This document shows, piece by piece, positions 1 through 11,890 of a stretch of DNA of 64,000 nucleotides (positions are counted from its first letter, which is position 1; every line of letters starts with the position of its first letter). The notes beneath the pieces were generated by a model, which made no database searches, was not told where the DNA came from, and was given only the letters and a program-made list of their open reading frames with translations. The DNA is taken from contig NZ_JAAQPH010000001.1 of assembly GCF_011683915.1 (NCBI RefSeq), forward strand, positions 310,001-374,000, given 5' to 3'. This DNA is from Pelagibius litoralis (GTDB taxonomy: Bacteria; Pseudomonadota; Alphaproteobacteria; Kiloniellales; Kiloniellaceae). A program made the position numbers and the translations under genes.

Positions 1-1
1 C

Positions 2-664
2 ATCAACAATGTTGAGACCATCGCTGTAACGCCGGAGATCCTGCGGCGCGGCGCTGAGTGGTGGACCGCGCTCGGCCGGCCGAACAATACGGGCACGAAG
101 ATCTTCAGCGTTTCCGGGCATGTGAACAAGCCGCTGAACGTGGAAGAGGAGATGGGCATTCCTCTTAAGGAGCTTATCGAGAAGCATGCCGGCGGCGTCA
201 TTGGCGGCTGGGATAATCTGCTTGCGGTTATTCCCGGTGGTTCATCCGTGCCCTGCCTGCCGGCGCCGACCTGCAACACCATCTTGATGGATTTCGATTC
301 GTTGCGTGAGGCGCAATCGGGCCTTGGGACCGCTGCGGTCATCGTGATGAACAAATCGACCGATATCGTCGATGCCATTGCACGGCTGTCGCACTTTTAC
401 ATGCATGAGAGCTGCGGCCAGTGTACGCCTTGCCGCGAGGGTACCGGCTGGATGTATCGTGTGATGACACGGCTGGTTCGCGGCGATGCGGAGATGGAAG
501 AGATTGATACCCTCCTGGATGTGACCTATCAGGTTGAGGGGCACACGATATGCGCGCTCGGTGATGCGGCAGCCTGGCCGGTCCAGGGCCTGCTGCGCCA
601 CTTCAGGCCTGAGGTCGAGCGGCGCATTCTGGACTACAAGAAGACCCAGGCGGCGGCGGAGTAG
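2..664 (+). CDS. nuoF: NADH-quinone oxidoreductase subunit F (3' part)
   Basis: This is the last 220 residues of the NADH/FMN-binding subunit of complex I; the reading frame is open to the left edge, so the gene is truncated by the window. The visible part begins with the family segment [13 protein letters not shown]. It carries the N3 4Fe-4S ligands in [11 protein letters not shown] (codons from 413) with the distal Cys in TICALGD. The subunit oxidises NADH at the tip of the peripheral arm and passes electrons to the iron-sulfur chain of NuoG. The stop codon lies 10 bases before nuoG, in the same operon. An internal ATG at 122 is not the start, because the homologous sequence continues upstream. 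Confidence 0.96.
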   Translation: MNNVETIAVTPEILRRGAEWWTALGRPNNTGTKIFSVSGHVNKPLNVEEEMGIPLKELIEKHAGGVIGGWDNLLAVIPGGSSVPCLPAPTCNTILMDFDSLREAQSGLGTAAVIVMNKSTDIVDAIARLSHFYMHESCGQCTPCREGTGWMYRVMTRLVRGDAEMEEIDTLLDVTYQVEGHTICALGDAAAWPVQGLLRHFRPEVERRILDYKKTQAAAE

Positions 665-674
665 GGGGAAAACG

Positions 675-2753
675 ATGCCGAAGCTGACGATCGACGGTAA
701 GGAAATCGAGGTTGCGGACGGTATGACCGTGCTGCAGGCCTGTGAACTGGCCGGTGTCGAGATTCCGCGTTTCTGCTATCACGACCGCCTGTCGGTGGCC
801 GGCAACTGCCGCATGTGCCTGGTGGAGATGGAACGGGCGCCCAAGCCGATCGCTTCCTGCGCCATGCCGGTGGGTGAGGGCATGGTCATCAAGACCGACA
901 CGGAAAAGGTCACCAAGGCCCGCCAGGGCGTAATGGAATTCCTGCTGATCAATCATCCGCTGGATTGTCCGATCTGCGATCAGGGCGGTGAGTGCGATCT
1001 TCAGGATCAGGCCATGGCCTATGGCTTCGACCGCAGCCGCTATCAGGAAAACAAGCGCGCGGTCACCGAGAAGTACATGGGGCCGCTGATCAAGACGATC
1101 ATGACCCGTTGCATCCAGTGCACCCGCTGTGTGCGCTTTGCGACCGAGATCGCGGGCGTCGAAGAGATCGGGCTGGTAAACCGCGGCGAGCACGCGGAGA
1201 TCACAACGCTTGAACAGGCGGTCGGCTCGGAGCTGTCGGGCAACATGGTCGATGTCTGCCCGGTGGGCGCCCTGACCTCCAAGCCCTATGCCTTTATGGC
1301 CCGGCCCTGGGAGCTGCGCAAGACGGACTCGATCGATGTCATGGATGCCGTCGGCTCCAACGTGCGCATCGATACCCGCGGCCGTGAGGTCATGCGTGTG
1401 CTGCCGCGTCTCCACGAAGACATCAATGAGGAGTGGATCTCCGACAAGACGCGGCATGCCTGCGACGGCTTGGCACGCCAACGGCTGGACCAGCCCTATC
1501 TGCGCAACACCGAAGGCCGGCTCGAAGCGGTTTCCTGGGCCGAGGCCTTCAAGGCGATTGCCGCACGTTTTCAAGGGCTTGGCGGCGACCGGATGGCGGC
1601 TATCGCCGGCGATCTCTGCGACGCCGAATCGATGATGGCGCTGAAGGACCTGATGACGGGTCTCGGCTCGGAGAATCTGGATTGCCGTCAGGATGGTGCC
1701 AGGATCGATGCTTCCAGCCGCGCCGGATACCTTTTCAACAGCACCATCGCCGGCATCGAACAGGCCGATGCGGTGCTGCTGATCGGCACCAATCCGCGCT
1801 GGGAAGGTGCCCTGGTGAATGCCCGCCTGCGCAAACGGGCCCTGATGGGCGGTTTTGCGGTCGGGCTGATCGGCCAGCAGGTGGACCTGACCTACCCTTA
1901 CGACTATCTCGGCGCCGGGCCGGAGAGCCTCACCGAGATTGCCGAGGGCCGGGGGGCCTTCGCCGAGGTTCTGGAAAAGGCCGAGCGGCCGATGCTGATC
2001 CTCGGCATGGGGGCGTTGGCCCGTGCCGACGGCGCCGCCGTACTGGCTGCGGCCCGCAAGGTCGCCGAGCGTTTCGGCATGGTCGCCGGCGACTGGAACG
2101 GCTTCAATGTCCTGCACACGGCGGCAAGCCGCGTCGCCGGTCTGGATCTCGGTTTTGTGCCGGGTGCCGGCGGACGCGACGTCGAAGGCATTCTGCAGGG
2201 CGCCGAAGAGGGGGCGATCGAAGCGGTCTTCCTGCTTGGCGCGGACGAGTTCGATATGAGCCGCCTGGGGCAGCCGGGCCAGGGGCCCTTCGTCATCTAC
2301 CAGGGCCATCACGGCGATGCCGGGGCGCATCGTGCTGACGTGATCCTGCCGGGGGCGGCTTATCCGGAGAAGAATGCGACTTATGTGAATACCGAGGGGC
2401 GGGTTCAACTGGCCCGCCTGGCCAGTTTTCCACCGGGCGAGGCGCGTGAGGATTGGACCATTCTCCGGGCCCTGTCCGAGGCCCTGGGCAAGCGCCTACC
2501 CTACGACAATCTCGGCGAGCTGCGCCAACGCCTGATCGAAGCCAATCCGGTGTTTGCCGCTGTCGACCAGGTCGAGCCGGCGCCCTGGGCGGACTTCGGC
2601 AAGGAGGGCGCCATGACGGCGGCCCCCTTTGTCTCGCCGGTCGGCAACTTCTACATGACCGATCCGATCAGTCGCGCCTCCGAAACCATGGCCCAGTGTA
2701 CTGAGGCTTTCGGTTTGGGCGCCAAGCGGGGGGCGACTGGCACCGATGGCTGA
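675..2753 (+). CDS. nuoG: NADH-quinone oxidoreductase subunit G
   Basis: Large iron-sulfur subunit of complex I, 692 aa. The N-terminal 2Fe-2S domain has ligands C34, C45, C48 and C62. It is followed by the His/Cys 4Fe-4S segment ([18 protein letters not shown]) and a further 4Fe-4S set (CIQCTRC with a later CPVGAL). The rest is a molybdopterin-oxidoreductase-like fold that carries no cofactor in this family. The ATG at 675 was chosen because it is preceded by AGGGGG and matches the family N-terminus; longer in-frame starts run back into nuoF. Its end overlaps nuoH by 8 bases, which suggests translational coupling. Confidence 0.96.
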   Translation: MPKLTIDGKEIEVADGMTVLQACELAGVEIPRFCYHDRLSVAGNCRMCLVEMERAPKPIASCAMPVGEGMVIKTDTEKVTKARQGVMEFLLINHPLDCPICDQGGECDLQDQAMAYGFDRSRYQENKRAVTEKYMGPLIKTIMTRCIQCTRCVRFATEIAGVEEIGLVNRGEHAEITTLEQAVGSELSGNMVDVCPVGALTSKPYAFMARPWELRKTDSIDVMDAVGSNVRIDTRGREVMRVLPRLHEDINEEWISDKTRHACDGLARQRLDQPYLRNTEGRLEAVSWAEAFKAIAARFQGLGGDRMAAIAGDLCDAESMMALKDLMTGLGSENLDCRQDGARIDASSRAGYLFNSTIAGIEQADAVLLIGTNPRWEGALVNARLRKRALMGGFAVGLIGQQVDLTYPYDYLGAGPESLTEIAEGRGAFAEVLEKAERPMLILGMGALARADGAAVLAAARKVAERFGMVAGDWNGFNVLHTAASRVAGLDLGFVPGAGGRDVEGILQGAEEGAIEAVFLLGADEFDMSRLGQPGQGPFVIYQGHHGDAGAHRADVILPGAAYPEKNATYVNTEGRVQLARLASFPPGEAREDWTILRALSEALGKRLPYDNLGELRQRLIEANPVFAAVDQVEPAPWADFGKEGAMTAAPFVSPVGNFYMTDPISRASETMAQCTEAFGLGAKRGATGTDG

Positions 2754-3798
2754 CGTGATCAACTTCTTTTCCGATTTCTTCTACAACAATCCCTACGGGC
2801 AGGTGGCGTTCCCGTTCGTCAAGATCTTTGCGATCCTCATCCCGCTGCTGCTGGCCGTCGCCTATCTGACCTATGCGGAGCGCAAGGTCATCGGCGCCAT
2901 GCAGCTGCGCAAAGGTCCCAATGTGGTCGGCCCCTTCGGCCTGCTGCAGCCCATCGCCGATGCGGTGAAGCTGCTGTTCAAGGAAACCATCCTGCCCGCG
3001 GGCGCCAATAAGATCGTTTTCATAATGGCGCCGATGCTGACCTTCGTCCTGGCGATGATCGGCTGGGCGGTGATCCCCTTTAACGCCACGCTGGTGCTGG
3101 CCGACATCAACGTCGGGATTCTCTACCTCTTTGCCATCTCTTCGCTCGGCGTCTACGGGGTGATCATGGCGGGTTGGGCCTCCAACTCGAAGTATCCCTT
3201 CCTGGGGGCCCTGCGCTCGGCGGCGCAGATGGTGTCCTACGAAGTCTCCATGGGCTTCGTCATCATCTCCGTGCTGCTGCTGGTCGGTTCCCTGAACCTC
3301 AGCGACATCGTGATGGCGCAACAGGGCAGCTACGGCATCTTCAGCTGGTTCTGGCTGCCGATGCTGCCGATGTTCGTGATCTTCTTCATCTCGATCCTGG
3401 CGGAGACCAACCGCTCACCCTTCGATCTGCCGGAAGGCGAGTCGGAGCTGGTGGCCGGCTTTTTCGTCGAATACTCGTCGATGCCCTTCGCGCTCTTCTT
3501 CCTGGGCGAATACGCCAACATGATCCTGATGAGTGCGATGACCGCGATCCTCTTCCTTGGCGGCTGGCTGCCGCCGTTTGATATCGCACCCTTCACCTGG
3601 ATCCCGGGCCCGATCTGGCTGTTCGCCAAGATCGCCCTGGTGCTGTTCTGCTTCCTCTGGGTGCGGGCGACTTTCCCGCGTTACCGCTATGACCAACTGA
3701 TGCGGCTGGGCTGGAAGGTCTTTTTGCCATTCTCGCTTTTCTGGGTGGTGCTGACCGCCGGGGTGCTGGTCGCATTTGACATGGTGCCGAATTCATGA
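2746..3798 (+). CDS. nuoH: NADH-quinone oxidoreductase subunit H
   Basis: Membrane subunit of complex I, 350 aa with about eight hydrophobic segments. It forms much of the quinone-binding chamber where the peripheral arm meets the membrane arm. The conserved loop [19 protein letters not shown] and the following VEYSSM are the best-known family signature. The N-terminus ([10 protein letters not shown] followed by a hydrophobic helix) and the length match the family. It lies between nuoG (8-base overlap) and nuoI (16-base gap), the standard operon order. Confidence 0.97.
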   Translation: MADVINFFSDFFYNNPYGQVAFPFVKIFAILIPLLLAVAYLTYAERKVIGAMQLRKGPNVVGPFGLLQPIADAVKLLFKETILPAGANKIVFIMAPMLTFVLAMIGWAVIPFNATLVLADINVGILYLFAISSLGVYGVIMAGWASNSKYPFLGALRSAAQMVSYEVSMGFVIISVLLLVGSLNLSDIVMAQQGSYGIFSWFWLPMLPMFVIFFISILAETNRSPFDLPEGESELVAGFFVEYSSMPFALFFLGEYANMILMSAMTAILFLGGWLPPFDIAPFTWIPGPIWLFAKIALVLFCFLWVRATFPRYRYDQLMRLGWKVFLPFSLFWVVLTAGVLVAFDMVPNS

Positions 3799-3814
3799 CG
3801 GCAGGAGATAAGAC

Positions 3815-4303
3815 ATGGGTATGATGGAGCGCGGCATGAAGAGCCTGTTGCTCGGCGAACTGCTGTCCGGCATGTCGCTGACCCTGCGCTACTTCTTTAA
3901 GCCGAAAGTGACACTGAACTATCCCTATGAAAAAGGCCCGCTGAGCCCGCGCTTCCGCGGCGAGCATGCGTTGCGGCGCTATGCCAACGGGGAAGAGCGC
4001 TGTATTGCCTGCAAACTCTGTGAGGCGATCTGTCCGGCGCAGGCCATCACCATCGAGGCAGAACCGCGCGCCGACGGCAGCCGGCGCACGACGCGCTACG
4101 ACATCGACATGACCAAATGCATCTACTGCGGCTTCTGCCAGGAAGCCTGCCCGGTGGATGCGATTGTCGAAGGGCCGAATTTTGAATTCGCGGCCGAGAC
4201 CCGCGAGGAGCTTTATTACAACAAGGAAAAGCTGTTGGATAATGGGGATCGTTGGGAGACCGAGATCGCCCAGAACCTTGAATTGGACGCACCTTACCGC
4301 TGA
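3815..4303 (+). CDS. nuoI: NADH-quinone oxidoreductase subunit I
   Basis: Two-cluster ferredoxin-like subunit of complex I, 162 aa. It carries two CxxCxxCxxxCP motifs, C63/C66/C69/C73 and C102/C105/C108/C112, which bind clusters N6a and N6b and pass electrons toward N2 and quinone. The start at 3815 has AGGAGA seven bases upstream. A non-coding gap of 108 bases (4304-4411) separates it from nuoJ. This is the largest gap inside the nuo block, and I see no hairpin or ORF of note in it. Confidence 0.97.
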   Translation: MGMMERGMKSLLLGELLSGMSLTLRYFFKPKVTLNYPYEKGPLSPRFRGEHALRRYANGEERCIACKLCEAICPAQAITIEAEPRADGSRRTTRYDIDMTKCIYCGFCQEACPVDAIVEGPNFEFAAETREELYYNKEKLLDNGDRWETEIAQNLELDAPYR

Positions 4304-4411
4304 GTCGCGGATCAGGGGCAGCAGCAAGCGAGTGATTGGGGGAAGTGCCGTGCGCGCAAATATGAGTGCCGGAATATTGGGTAGCAAGATGATCGCGAAA
4401 GGGGGGACGCG

Positions 4412-5026
4412 ATGATTCTTCAAGGCTTGGCCTTTTATCTCTTTGCTTCGATCACCGTCGCCGCGGGCGTGATGGTTGTCACCTCGCGCAATCCGGTTCA
4501 TTCGGTGCTGTTCCTGATTTTGGCCTTCTTCAATGCCGCCGGCCTTTTTGTTCTGATGGGCGCCGAGTTCCTGGCCATGATCCTGGTTGTGGTCTACGTC
4601 GGCGCGGTGGCGGTGCTGTTCCTCTTTGTCGTGATGATGCTGGACATCAACTTCGTCCAGATGCGCGAGGGCTTCCTGCAGTATCTGCCTCTGGGCGCGA
4701 TGATCGGCCTGATCCTGCTGGTTGAGCTGGTGTTGATCGGCGGCGCCTGGGTGGTTTCGCCGGAAGCCGGAGGCCTGGCGGCGGTGCCGGCCGTGCCGGC
4801 GGGCGAACTTCACAACACCCGGGCCATCGGCAACGTGCTCTACACCGACTATGTCTACCTGTTCCAGGCCGCAGGGCTGATCTTGCTGGTGGCGATGATC
4901 GGCGCCATCGTGCTGACGCTGCGTCAGCGCGCCGGGGTGCGGCGGCAGTCGATTGCCGAACAGACGGCGCGTACGCGGGCCGAAGCGGTGGAGGTCAAAG
5001 AGGTCTCCACCGGAAGCGGGGTCTAA
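4412..5026 (+). CDS. nuoJ: NADH-quinone oxidoreductase subunit J
   Basis: Complex I membrane subunit, 204 aa with five predicted transmembrane helices. The segment from [16 protein letters not shown] through [18 protein letters not shown] is typical of NuoJ, including the broken helix that lines the proton path near the quinone site. The charged C-terminal tail (about residues 165-204) is soluble and poorly conserved. A purine-rich AAAGGGGGGA precedes the ATG. nuoK follows after four bases. Confidence 0.95.
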   Translation: MILQGLAFYLFASITVAAGVMVVTSRNPVHSVLFLILAFFNAAGLFVLMGAEFLAMILVVVYVGAVAVLFLFVVMMLDINFVQMREGFLQYLPLGAMIGLILLVELVLIGGAWVVSPEAGGLAAVPAVPAGELHNTRAIGNVLYTDYVYLFQAAGLILLVAMIGAIVLTLRQRAGVRRQSIAEQTARTRAEAVEVKEVSTGSGV

Positions 5027-5030
5027 ACAG

Positions 5031-5342
5031 ATGCTTGAAATCGGACTGGGCCACTATCTGACGGTTGCCGCCATCCTCTTCACTCTGGGGATCTTCGGCA
5101 TCTTTCTGAACCGCAAGAACGTCATCATCATTCTCATGTCGATCGAGTTGATGCTGCTGGCGGTGAATATCAACTTCGTTGCCTTCTCGACCCATCTGCA
5201 GGACCTCGTCGGACAGATCTTCGCCATGTTCGTTTTGACCGTGGCCGCCGCGGAAGCGGCGATCGGCCTGGCCATCCTCGTGGTCTATTTCCGCAACCGC
5301 GGGTCTATCGAGGTCGAAGACATCAATATGATGAAGGGTTAG
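5031..5342 (+). CDS. nuoK: NADH-quinone oxidoreductase subunit K
   Basis: Small complex I membrane subunit, 103 aa with three transmembrane helices. It resembles MrpC-type antiporter subunits. The buried acidic residues of the family are present in [14 protein letters not shown] and in [14 protein letters not shown]. The ATG at 5031 gives the normal length and follows nuoJ closely; an upstream in-frame start at 4953 would lie inside nuoJ and add a charged, unrelated N-terminus, so I rejected it. Confidence 0.96.
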   Translation: MLEIGLGHYLTVAAILFTLGIFGIFLNRKNVIIILMSIELMLLAVNINFVAFSTHLQDLVGQIFAMFVLTVAAAEAAIGLAILVVYFRNRGSIEVEDINMMKG

Positions 5343-5352
5343 GGCAGGGGCC

Positions 5353-7302
5353 ATGGATCAACTTATCGTCCTGCTGCCGCTGCTCGGCGCGATCATTGCC
5401 GGCTTCTTCGGGCGCCTGATCGGCGACCGGGTTTCCATGCTGGTGACCTGTGGCCTGCTGGTTCTCTCCGCCATCCTGTCCGGCTTTGTGTTCTTTGATG
5501 TCGGGATTCAAGGTAACGCCCGCACGACGGAGCTTTTCACTTGGATCGACTCAGGCAGCTTCGAGGTAAGCTGGGCCCTCAAGGTCGACACCCTGACCGC
5601 GGTTATGCTGGTGGTGGTCACCTGGGTTTCCTCCATGGTGCACATCTATTCCGTCGGCTACATGTCGCATGACAATGCCAAGCCGCGCTTCTTCGCCTAT
5701 CTCAGCCTCTTCACCTTCTTCATGCTGATGCTGGTGACGGCGGACAACTTCTTGCAGATGTTCTTCGGCTGGGAAGGCGTCGGCCTGGCGTCCTACCTGC
5801 TGATCGGTTTCTGGTATGAGCGGCCCTCTGCCTGCGCCGCTGCGATCAAGGCCTTCCTGGTCAACCGCGTCGGCGATGTCGGCTTCGCGCTCGGCATCTG
5901 CGGCGCCTTCGTGCTGTTCGGGTCTGCCGGTTTCGACGAGGTCTTCGCCGCAGTGCCGGGAATGGCCGATGCGCAGTTCACGGCCTTCGGGATTGAAGGC
6001 CATGCGCTCACCATCATCTGCATCCTGCTGTTCATCGGCGCCATGGGTAAGTCGGCGCAGCTCGGTCTGCACACCTGGCTGCCGGATGCCATGGAGGGGC
6101 CGACGCCGGTCTCCGCCCTGATCCATGCCGCGACCATGGTGACTGCCGGGGTGTTCATGGTGGCCCGCCTGTCGCCGATGTTCGAGTTTGCGCCGACGGC
6201 GCTGGAACTGGTGACCTACGTCGGTGCGCTGACGGCCTTCTTCGCCGCCAGCGTCGGCCTGACGCAGAACGATATCAAACGAGTCATCGCCTATTCGACC
6301 TGCTCGCAGCTCGGCTACATGTTCTTCGCCATCGGCGTCTCGGCTTATTCGGCGGCGATCTATCACCTGATGACCCATGCCTTCTTCAAGGCGCTTCTGT
6401 TCCTTGGCGCCGGCTCTGTCATTCACGCCATGTCAGACGAACAGGACATGCGCAAGATGGGCGGTACCTACAAGCTGATCCCCATGACCTACATTCTGAT
6501 GTGGATCGGTACCCTGTCCCTCCTGGGTATCGGCATCCCCGGAACCGTGATCGGCTTCTCCGGATTCTTCTCCAAGGACATCGTCATCGAAGCCGCCTTT
6601 GCCGACCATTCGTTCCATGGGAACTTCGCCTTTATCGTCGGCGTGTCTGCGGCCGCCATGACGGCGTTTTACTCTTGCCGCCTGATGTTCATGACCTTCC
6701 ATGGGAAGCCGCGGGCGCCCAAGGAGGTCATGTCGCATGTCCACGAGTCGCCGCCGGTTATGCTCTTGCCGCTGATCTTCCTGGCCCTGGGCGCGCTCTT
6801 CGCGGGCGGTGCCATGTACTACCTCTTCGTCGGCAGCGGCATGGAGGCCTTCTGGGGCGAGTCCCTCAAGGTTCTGCCGGAGAACAACACGGTCGAAGCA
6901 GCGCACCACGTGCCGTTCTGGGTGAAGGCTTCGCCGCTCGTCGCCGGTATCCTCGGCATCGGTTTGGCCTGGTACATGTACATCGCTTCGCCGGATATGC
7001 CTGGAAAGCTGGCAGGAGCGCTACGGCCGCTTTACCTGTTTTCCTTCAACAAATGGTACTTCGACGAGCTTTACGAACGGGTCTTCGTGCAGCCGGCGCG
7101 CCTGCTGGGCTTTGGCCTCTGGAAGGGCGGCGACGGCGCGATCATCGACGGGCTCGGCCCCGATGGCATCGCCGCGACCACCAAAAACCTGTCGCGCCGC
7201 GCCTCGCTGCTGCAGAGCGGCTATGTCTATCACTATGCCTTTGCCATGCTGATCGGGGTCGTCTTCCTGGTCACCTGGTACATCTTGAGCCAACTGGGGT
7301 GA
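5353..7302 (+). CDS. nuoL: NADH-quinone oxidoreductase subunit L
   Basis: Distal antiporter-like subunit of complex I, 649 aa and about 16 transmembrane helices. Core motifs include [18 protein letters not shown], then [21 protein letters not shown] with the lysine and glutamate of the proton channel, and later the long lateral helix toward the C-terminus. Length and end (TWYILSQL) fit the family. It starts 10 bases after nuoK and ends 7 bases before nuoM. Confidence 0.97.
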   Translation: MDQLIVLLPLLGAIIAGFFGRLIGDRVSMLVTCGLLVLSAILSGFVFFDVGIQGNARTTELFTWIDSGSFEVSWALKVDTLTAVMLVVVTWVSSMVHIYSVGYMSHDNAKPRFFAYLSLFTFFMLMLVTADNFLQMFFGWEGVGLASYLLIGFWYERPSACAAAIKAFLVNRVGDVGFALGICGAFVLFGSAGFDEVFAAVPGMADAQFTAFGIEGHALTIICILLFIGAMGKSAQLGLHTWLPDAMEGPTPVSALIHAATMVTAGVFMVARLSPMFEFAPTALELVTYVGALTAFFAASVGLTQNDIKRVIAYSTCSQLGYMFFAIGVSAYSAAIYHLMTHAFFKALLFLGAGSVIHAMSDEQDMRKMGGTYKLIPMTYILMWIGTLSLLGIGIPGTVIGFSGFFSKDIVIEAAFADHSFHGNFAFIVGVSAAAMTAFYSCRLMFMTFHGKPRAPKEVMSHVHESPPVMLLPLIFLALGALFAGGAMYYLFVGSGMEAFWGESLKVLPENNTVEAAHHVPFWVKASPLVAGILGIGLAWYMYIASPDMPGKLAGALRPLYLFSFNKWYFDELYERVFVQPARLLGFGLWKGGDGAIIDGLGPDGIAATTKNLSRRASLLQSGYVYHYAFAMLIGVVFLVTWYILSQLG

Positions 7303-7309
7303 TCATCTG

Positions 7310-8845
7310 ATGACGACGGGCTGGCCGCTTCTTTCGACGATCACTTTCCTGCCGCTGGCGGGTGCTCTCATCATTTTGCTGATCGGGCGTCACGACGACG
7401 AGGCCGTGGTGGCCAAGAACGCCCGTTATATGGCGCTCTGGACATCCTTCGTCACCTTCGTGGTGTCGCTGTTCCTCTGGACCGAGTTCGACCGTGGCTC
7501 CGCCGACTTCCAGTTTGTCGAGCGGGTCGACTGGATCCCGGCCTTCAATATCAGCTACCACATGGGCGTCGACGGCATCTCCATGATGTTCGTGCTGCTG
7601 TCGACCTTGCTGACGCCGCTCTGCGTGCTGGCGAGTTGGAACGCGATCCAGAACCGCGTGAAGGAATACATGGTCGCCTTCCTGGTTCTGGAAACCTTGA
7701 TGGTCGGCATGTTCTGCGCCTTGGATATCGTGGTCTTCTACATCTTCTTCGAAGGTGTGCTCATCCCGATGTTCCTGATCATCGGGATCTGGGGAGGCGG
7801 ACGGCGGGTCTATGCGGCCTTCAAGTTCTTTCTCTACACCCTTCTGGGTTCGGTTTTGATGCTGCTGGCGATCCTCGCCATGTATTTCGATGCCGGCACG
7901 ACCGATATCCCGACGCTGCTGGCGCACAATTTCTCTACCGCCATGCAGACCTGGCTCTGGCTCGCTTTCTTCGCGTCCTTTGCGGTGAAGATCCCCATGT
8001 GGCCGGTGCACACCTGGCTGCCGGACGCCCACGTCGAGGCCCCCACCGCCGGGTCGGTCATTCTGGCCGGCGTGCTGTTGAAGATGGGCGGTTACGGCTT
8101 CCTGCGCTTCTCGCTGCCGATGATGCCGGAGGCATCGGACTTTTTCGCACCTTTCGTGTTCTCGCTCTCGGTCGTCGCGGTGATCTACACCTCGCTGGTG
8201 GCCCTGGCCCAGGAGGATATGAAGAAGCTGATCGCCTATTCGTCGGTCGCCCATATGGGCTTCGTGACCATCGGCATCTTCGCGGCGAACCAGCAGGGTA
8301 TCGAAGGGGCGATCTTCCAGATGCTGTCCCATGGCATCGTTTCCGCCGCTCTGTTCCTCTGCGTCGGCGTGGTCTATGATCGCCTGCACACCCGCCTGAT
8401 TGCGCGCTACGACGGCCTGGTCCAACGCATGCCCGCCTATGCCCTGGTGTTCATGCTGTTCATGTTGGCCTCGGTCGGCCTGCCCGGGACCAGCGGCTTC
8501 GTCGGTGAATTCCTGGTGCTTGTCGGCGCCTTTCAGGTGAACACCTGGGTGGCTCTTTTGGCGGCTACGGGCATGGTTCTGGGCGCGGCCTATATGCTCT
8601 ACCTGTACCGCCGGATCATCTTCGGCAAGATCACCAAGGACGATCTGAAAGCGGTCCTGGATATGGATTGGCGGGAGAAGGCAGTCTTCGCGCCGCTTAT
8701 CGTGCTGGTCCTCTGGATGGGCATTTACCCCGCCTCGTTCATCGATGTGATGGCGCCTTCGGTGGAACGCCTGGTGGAGAACTATCAGACGGCGCTGGCC
8801 AACTCAGAAGGCCCGTTGCTTGCCGGCCTCTGGCCGCTGCGTTAG
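7310..8845 (+). CDS. nuoM: NADH-quinone oxidoreductase subunit M
   Basis: Antiporter-like membrane subunit of complex I, 511 aa and about 14 transmembrane helices. Key features are the channel glutamate in [19 protein letters not shown], the lysine in [19 protein letters not shown], and the AYSSVAHMG segment. It translocates protons together with NuoL and NuoN. The ATG at 7310 lies 7 bases after the nuoL stop. Confidence 0.97.
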   Translation: MTTGWPLLSTITFLPLAGALIILLIGRHDDEAVVAKNARYMALWTSFVTFVVSLFLWTEFDRGSADFQFVERVDWIPAFNISYHMGVDGISMMFVLLSTLLTPLCVLASWNAIQNRVKEYMVAFLVLETLMVGMFCALDIVVFYIFFEGVLIPMFLIIGIWGGGRRVYAAFKFFLYTLLGSVLMLLAILAMYFDAGTTDIPTLLAHNFSTAMQTWLWLAFFASFAVKIPMWPVHTWLPDAHVEAPTAGSVILAGVLLKMGGYGFLRFSLPMMPEASDFFAPFVFSLSVVAVIYTSLVALAQEDMKKLIAYSSVAHMGFVTIGIFAANQQGIEGAIFQMLSHGIVSAALFLCVGVVYDRLHTRLIARYDGLVQRMPAYALVFMLFMLASVGLPGTSGFVGEFLVLVGAFQVNTWVALLAATGMVLGAAYMLYLYRRIIFGKITKDDLKAVLDMDWREKAVFAPLIVLVLWMGIYPASFIDVMAPSVERLVENYQTALANSEGPLLAGLWPLR

Positions 8846-8855
8846 GAGAGGCGCG

Positions 8856-10313
8856 ATGATGTCTGAAATGAACCTGACCGCCGCGCTGCCGGAAATCTTT
8901 CTCGCGATCGCCGGCATGCTGTTGCTGATGCTGGGTGTCTTTCGCGGCAACAGCGGAACGCGCCTGGTGCTCTGGTTGACGGTTGGCAGCTTCGTGGTGG
9001 TCTTCGTCATGATTGCCGGCATGATGGGCCGCAACGAGATCGCAATGGGCGGGCTTTTCGTTGCCGATGCTTTCGGCGATTTCATGAAGCTGCTGGCGCT
9101 GATCGGTTCGGCGGTGACCTTGATCATGTCGATCCGCTTCATCGAGCGCGAGGACATGGCGCGCTTCGAATACCCGGTGCTGATCCTCTTTGCGACTCTC
9201 GGCATGTTGCTGATGATCTCGGCCAACGACTTGCTGTCGCTCTATATGGGCCTGGAACTGCAAAGCCTCTCGCTCTATGTCGTCGCGGCCTTTCGCCGCG
9301 ATCACCTGCGCTCCAGCGAAGCCGGCTTGAAATATTTCGTCCTCGGCGCCCTGTCTTCGGGGATGCTGCTCTACGGCATGTCGATGATCTACGGTTTTGC
9401 CGGCACCACGTCCTTTGAGGGTCTGGCAAGCCTGATGGCGCAGAAGCTCGCTGCCGGCGAAGAGGCGCCCATCGGCCTGATCGTTGGCATCGTCTTCCTC
9501 GCGGCGGGCCTGGCCTTCAAGATATCGGCCGTACCGTTCCATATGTGGACGCCGGACGTTTATGAGGGCGCGCCGACACCGGTAACCGCGTTCTTTGCGA
9601 CAGCACCGAAGATTGCTGCCATGGCCCTGATCATCAGGGTGATGATTGAGCCCTTCGGCGACATGGTGGCGCAGTGGCAGCAGATCATCTGGTTCATTTC
9701 CCTGGCCTCCATGGTCCTGGGCGCCCTGGCGGCGATCTACCAGACCAACATCAAGCGGCTGATGGCTTACAGCTCGATCGGGCATATCGGCTATGCCCTG
9801 GTCGGTCTGGCGGCGGGAACGGAAGAGGGGGTGCGCGGCATCCTGCTCTACCTGACCATCTACCTCGTCATGAACCTGGGCACCTTCGCCTGCATTCTCT
9901 GCATGCGTCAGAAGGATGTGATGGTCGAGGGGATCGAGGACCTGAAGGGCCTCAGCAAGACCAATCCGCTGATGGCCTTTGCCCTGGCCGCCTTCATGTT
10001 CTCGATGGCCGGCATTCCACCGCTGGCCGGCTTCTTCGGTAAGCTCTATGTCTTCCTGGCCGCCATTGAGGCGGGCCTCTACTTCCTCGCCGTGTTCGGT
10101 GTTCTGGCTTCGGTGGTGGGTGCCTTCTACTACCTGCGCATCATCAAGCTGATGTACTTCGACGAGCCGACGGAGTCCTTCGACCGTCCAATCGGCCGCG
10201 AGATGTCGCTGATCCTGACCGGCTCCACCCTGGTGATCCTTCTGTTGTTCCTGGTACTGGGACCGCTGCTCGACGGGACGGCCCTGGCGGCCGCGTCGTT
10301 GTTTGAGGGATGA
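8856..10313 (+). CDS. nuoN: NADH-quinone oxidoreductase subunit N
   Basis: Third antiporter-like subunit of complex I, 485 aa. It has the family segments [36 protein letters not shown] and [14 protein letters not shown]. The start was placed at ATG 8856, seven bases after AGGAG at 8844-8848; an adjacent ATG at 8859 is also possible, and the longer in-frame start at 8820 overlaps nuoM without a ribosome-binding site. The stop overlaps the birA start as ATGA, so birA is probably translated from the same transcript. Confidence 0.95.
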   Translation: MMSEMNLTAALPEIFLAIAGMLLLMLGVFRGNSGTRLVLWLTVGSFVVVFVMIAGMMGRNEIAMGGLFVADAFGDFMKLLALIGSAVTLIMSIRFIEREDMARFEYPVLILFATLGMLLMISANDLLSLYMGLELQSLSLYVVAAFRRDHLRSSEAGLKYFVLGALSSGMLLYGMSMIYGFAGTTSFEGLASLMAQKLAAGEEAPIGLIVGIVFLAAGLAFKISAVPFHMWTPDVYEGAPTPVTAFFATAPKIAAMALIIRVMIEPFGDMVAQWQQIIWFISLASMVLGALAAIYQTNIKRLMAYSSIGHIGYALVGLAAGTEEGVRGILLYLTIYLVMNLGTFACILCMRQKDVMVEGIEDLKGLSKTNPLMAFALAAFMFSMAGIPPLAGFFGKLYVFLAAIEAGLYFLAVFGVLASVVGAFYYLRIIKLMYFDEPTESFDRPIGREMSLILTGSTLVILLLFLVLGPLLDGTALAAASLFEG

Positions 10314-11095
10314 ACCCTGAACCGGTGAAGGGGCGTCAGCCGAAGCTGCCCCCGGCCTATCGCCTGGTGCAGCTTGAGGAAGTCGACAGCACCAGCAGTG
10401 AGGCCAAGCGCCGCGCTGCCGAGGGCGCCGAAGACGGCACCCTTATCTGGGCGCGGCGCCAGAGCGCGGCCTATGGCCGCCGGGGCCGGCCCTGGGATAG
10501 CGGCGAAGGCAACCTCTTTCTCTCCCTCATCGTCCGGCCGGATTGTACCTTGGCCGAGGCGGCCCAGCTGAGCTTCCTGACCGCTCTGGCTTTGGGCGAT
10601 GCGGTCGGCAGTGTCGCTCCGCCGATGATCGAGGTGACCTATAAGTGGCCGAACGACGTCCTCTTCAATGCCCGCAAAGGCGCCGGTATCCTATTGGAAT
10701 CAAAGGGTGATGGTCACGGCGGGCTGGAATGGCTGGTGATCGGCGTTGGCGCGAACGTGACCTCTTTTCCGCCTGAATCCCGCTTTCCCGCGACCTCTCT
10801 GCACTTTGAGGGCTGCCCGTCCAGCGTGAGCGCCGTCGATCTGCTGGAGGCCTTCAGCCGGCATATGCTTTCCTGGGTCAATCGCTGGCTGGATGACGGC
10901 TTCGCGCCGGGGCGGCAGGCTTGGCTGAACCATGCTCACGGCCTTTCGGAGGACATTGAAGTGCGCCTGCCGCAGGAGACACTGAGCGGCCGCTTTCAGG
11001 GGCTCGACCCTCAGGGCGCCCTGCAGTTGGCTCTGCCGGACGGCAGCACGCGCAGCATCGCCGCCGGGGAGGTTTACTTCCCCGATAGCACTTAG
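10310..11095 (+). CDS. birA: Biotin--[acetyl-CoA-carboxylase] ligase
   Basis: Biotin protein ligase, 261 aa. It makes biotinyl-AMP and attaches biotin to the carrier lysine of acetyl-CoA carboxylase and similar enzymes. The biotin/ATP loop is visible as [10 protein letters not shown] near residue 50, followed by KWPNDV, the lysine in [10 protein letters not shown], and a small C-terminal SH3-like domain. The N-terminal DNA-binding domain of E. coli BirA is absent, so this is the short monofunctional form and not a repressor. It overlaps nuoN by four bases. Confidence 0.93.
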   Translation: MNPEPVKGRQPKLPPAYRLVQLEEVDSTSSEAKRRAAEGAEDGTLIWARRQSAAYGRRGRPWDSGEGNLFLSLIVRPDCTLAEAAQLSFLTALALGDAVGSVAPPMIEVTYKWPNDVLFNARKGAGILLESKGDGHGGLEWLVIGVGANVTSFPPESRFPATSLHFEGCPSSVSAVDLLEAFSRHMLSWVNRWLDDGFAPGRQAWLNHAHGLSEDIEVRLPQETLSGRFQGLDPQGALQLALPDGSTRSIAAGEVYFPDST

Positions 11096-11112
11096 GGGAA
11101 GGGCGGTCAGCG

Positions 11113-11886
11113 ATGCTTCTCACCATTGATGCCGGTAACACCAATGTCGTCTTCGCCATTTTTGACGGTGAGGCAATGCGTGCCAAATGGCGCGCCTCCA
11201 GCGACGCCAAGCGCACCGCCGACGAGTACGCGGTCTGGCTGACCCAGTTGATGGCCCTGGAAGACCTGAAGCCCGCTGATGTGACCCAGGCGATCATCGC
11301 CAATGTGGTGCCGGCGGCGACCTTTCAGCTAACCACGCTTTGCGAGTCCTTTTTCGGAGTCAAACCGCTGCTGATCGGCGAACCCGGCGTCGATCTGGGT
11401 ATCTCGGTGCTGATGGACCGGCCGGAAAATGTCGGCGCCGACCGGTTGGTGAACGCTTTGGCCGCCCATCGACGTTACGGCGGGCCGTTGATCGCGATCG
11501 ATTTCGGCACTGCGACGACCTTTGACATTGTCGGGCCCGACGGCGCCTATGAGGGCGGCGTTATCGCCCCCTCGGCACAGCATTCCAGCGAGGCGCTCTA
11601 CCGTGCCGCCGCCCAGCTGCCGCGGGTCAAGATCGAGCGGCCTGAGCACGTCATCGGCAAGGATACCGTGCCCGGGATGAAGTCGGGGATCTACTGGGGC
11701 TATGTCGGCCTGATCGAAGGCTTGGTGGCGCGCATCCGGGAGGAGTACGGCCGCCCGATGAAGGTGATAGCGACCGGCGGGCTGGCGTCGATCTACGCCG
11801 AAGCGACACCGGTCATCGAAGCTGTGGACCAGGATCTTACGCTGCGCGGGCTCTGCCTGATCCACGCGGCCAACACTAAGGAATAA
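11113..11886 (+). CDS. coaX: Type III pantothenate kinase
   Basis: Phosphorylates pantothenate in the first step of coenzyme A synthesis; 257 aa. The N-terminal LTIDAGNTNVVFAIF carries the DxGNTN phosphate-binding motif, GADRLVNALAA is the second motif, and AIDFGTATTFD the third, all typical of the CoaX (acetate/sugar kinase fold) family. It is a cytosolic enzyme, insensitive to CoA feedback in studied members. It lies 17 bases after birA and 4 bases before rnj. Confidence 0.95.
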   Translation: MLLTIDAGNTNVVFAIFDGEAMRAKWRASSDAKRTADEYAVWLTQLMALEDLKPADVTQAIIANVVPAATFQLTTLCESFFGVKPLLIGEPGVDLGISVLMDRPENVGADRLVNALAAHRRYGGPLIAIDFGTATTFDIVGPDGAYEGGVIAPSAQHSSEALYRAAAQLPRVKIERPEHVIGKDTVPGMKSGIYWGYVGLIEGLVARIREEYGRPMKVIATGGLASIYAEATPVIEAVDQDLTLRGLCLIHAANTKE

Positions 11887-11890
11887 CTTG

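Noticed and set aside
603-2408. 601-codon open frame antisense to nuoG
   Set aside because: Same GC-driven artefact; nuoG is certain on the other strand.
7271-8425. 384-codon antisense frame over nuoM
   Set aside because: Composition is that of a reversed membrane-protein gene; nuoM is complete and typical.
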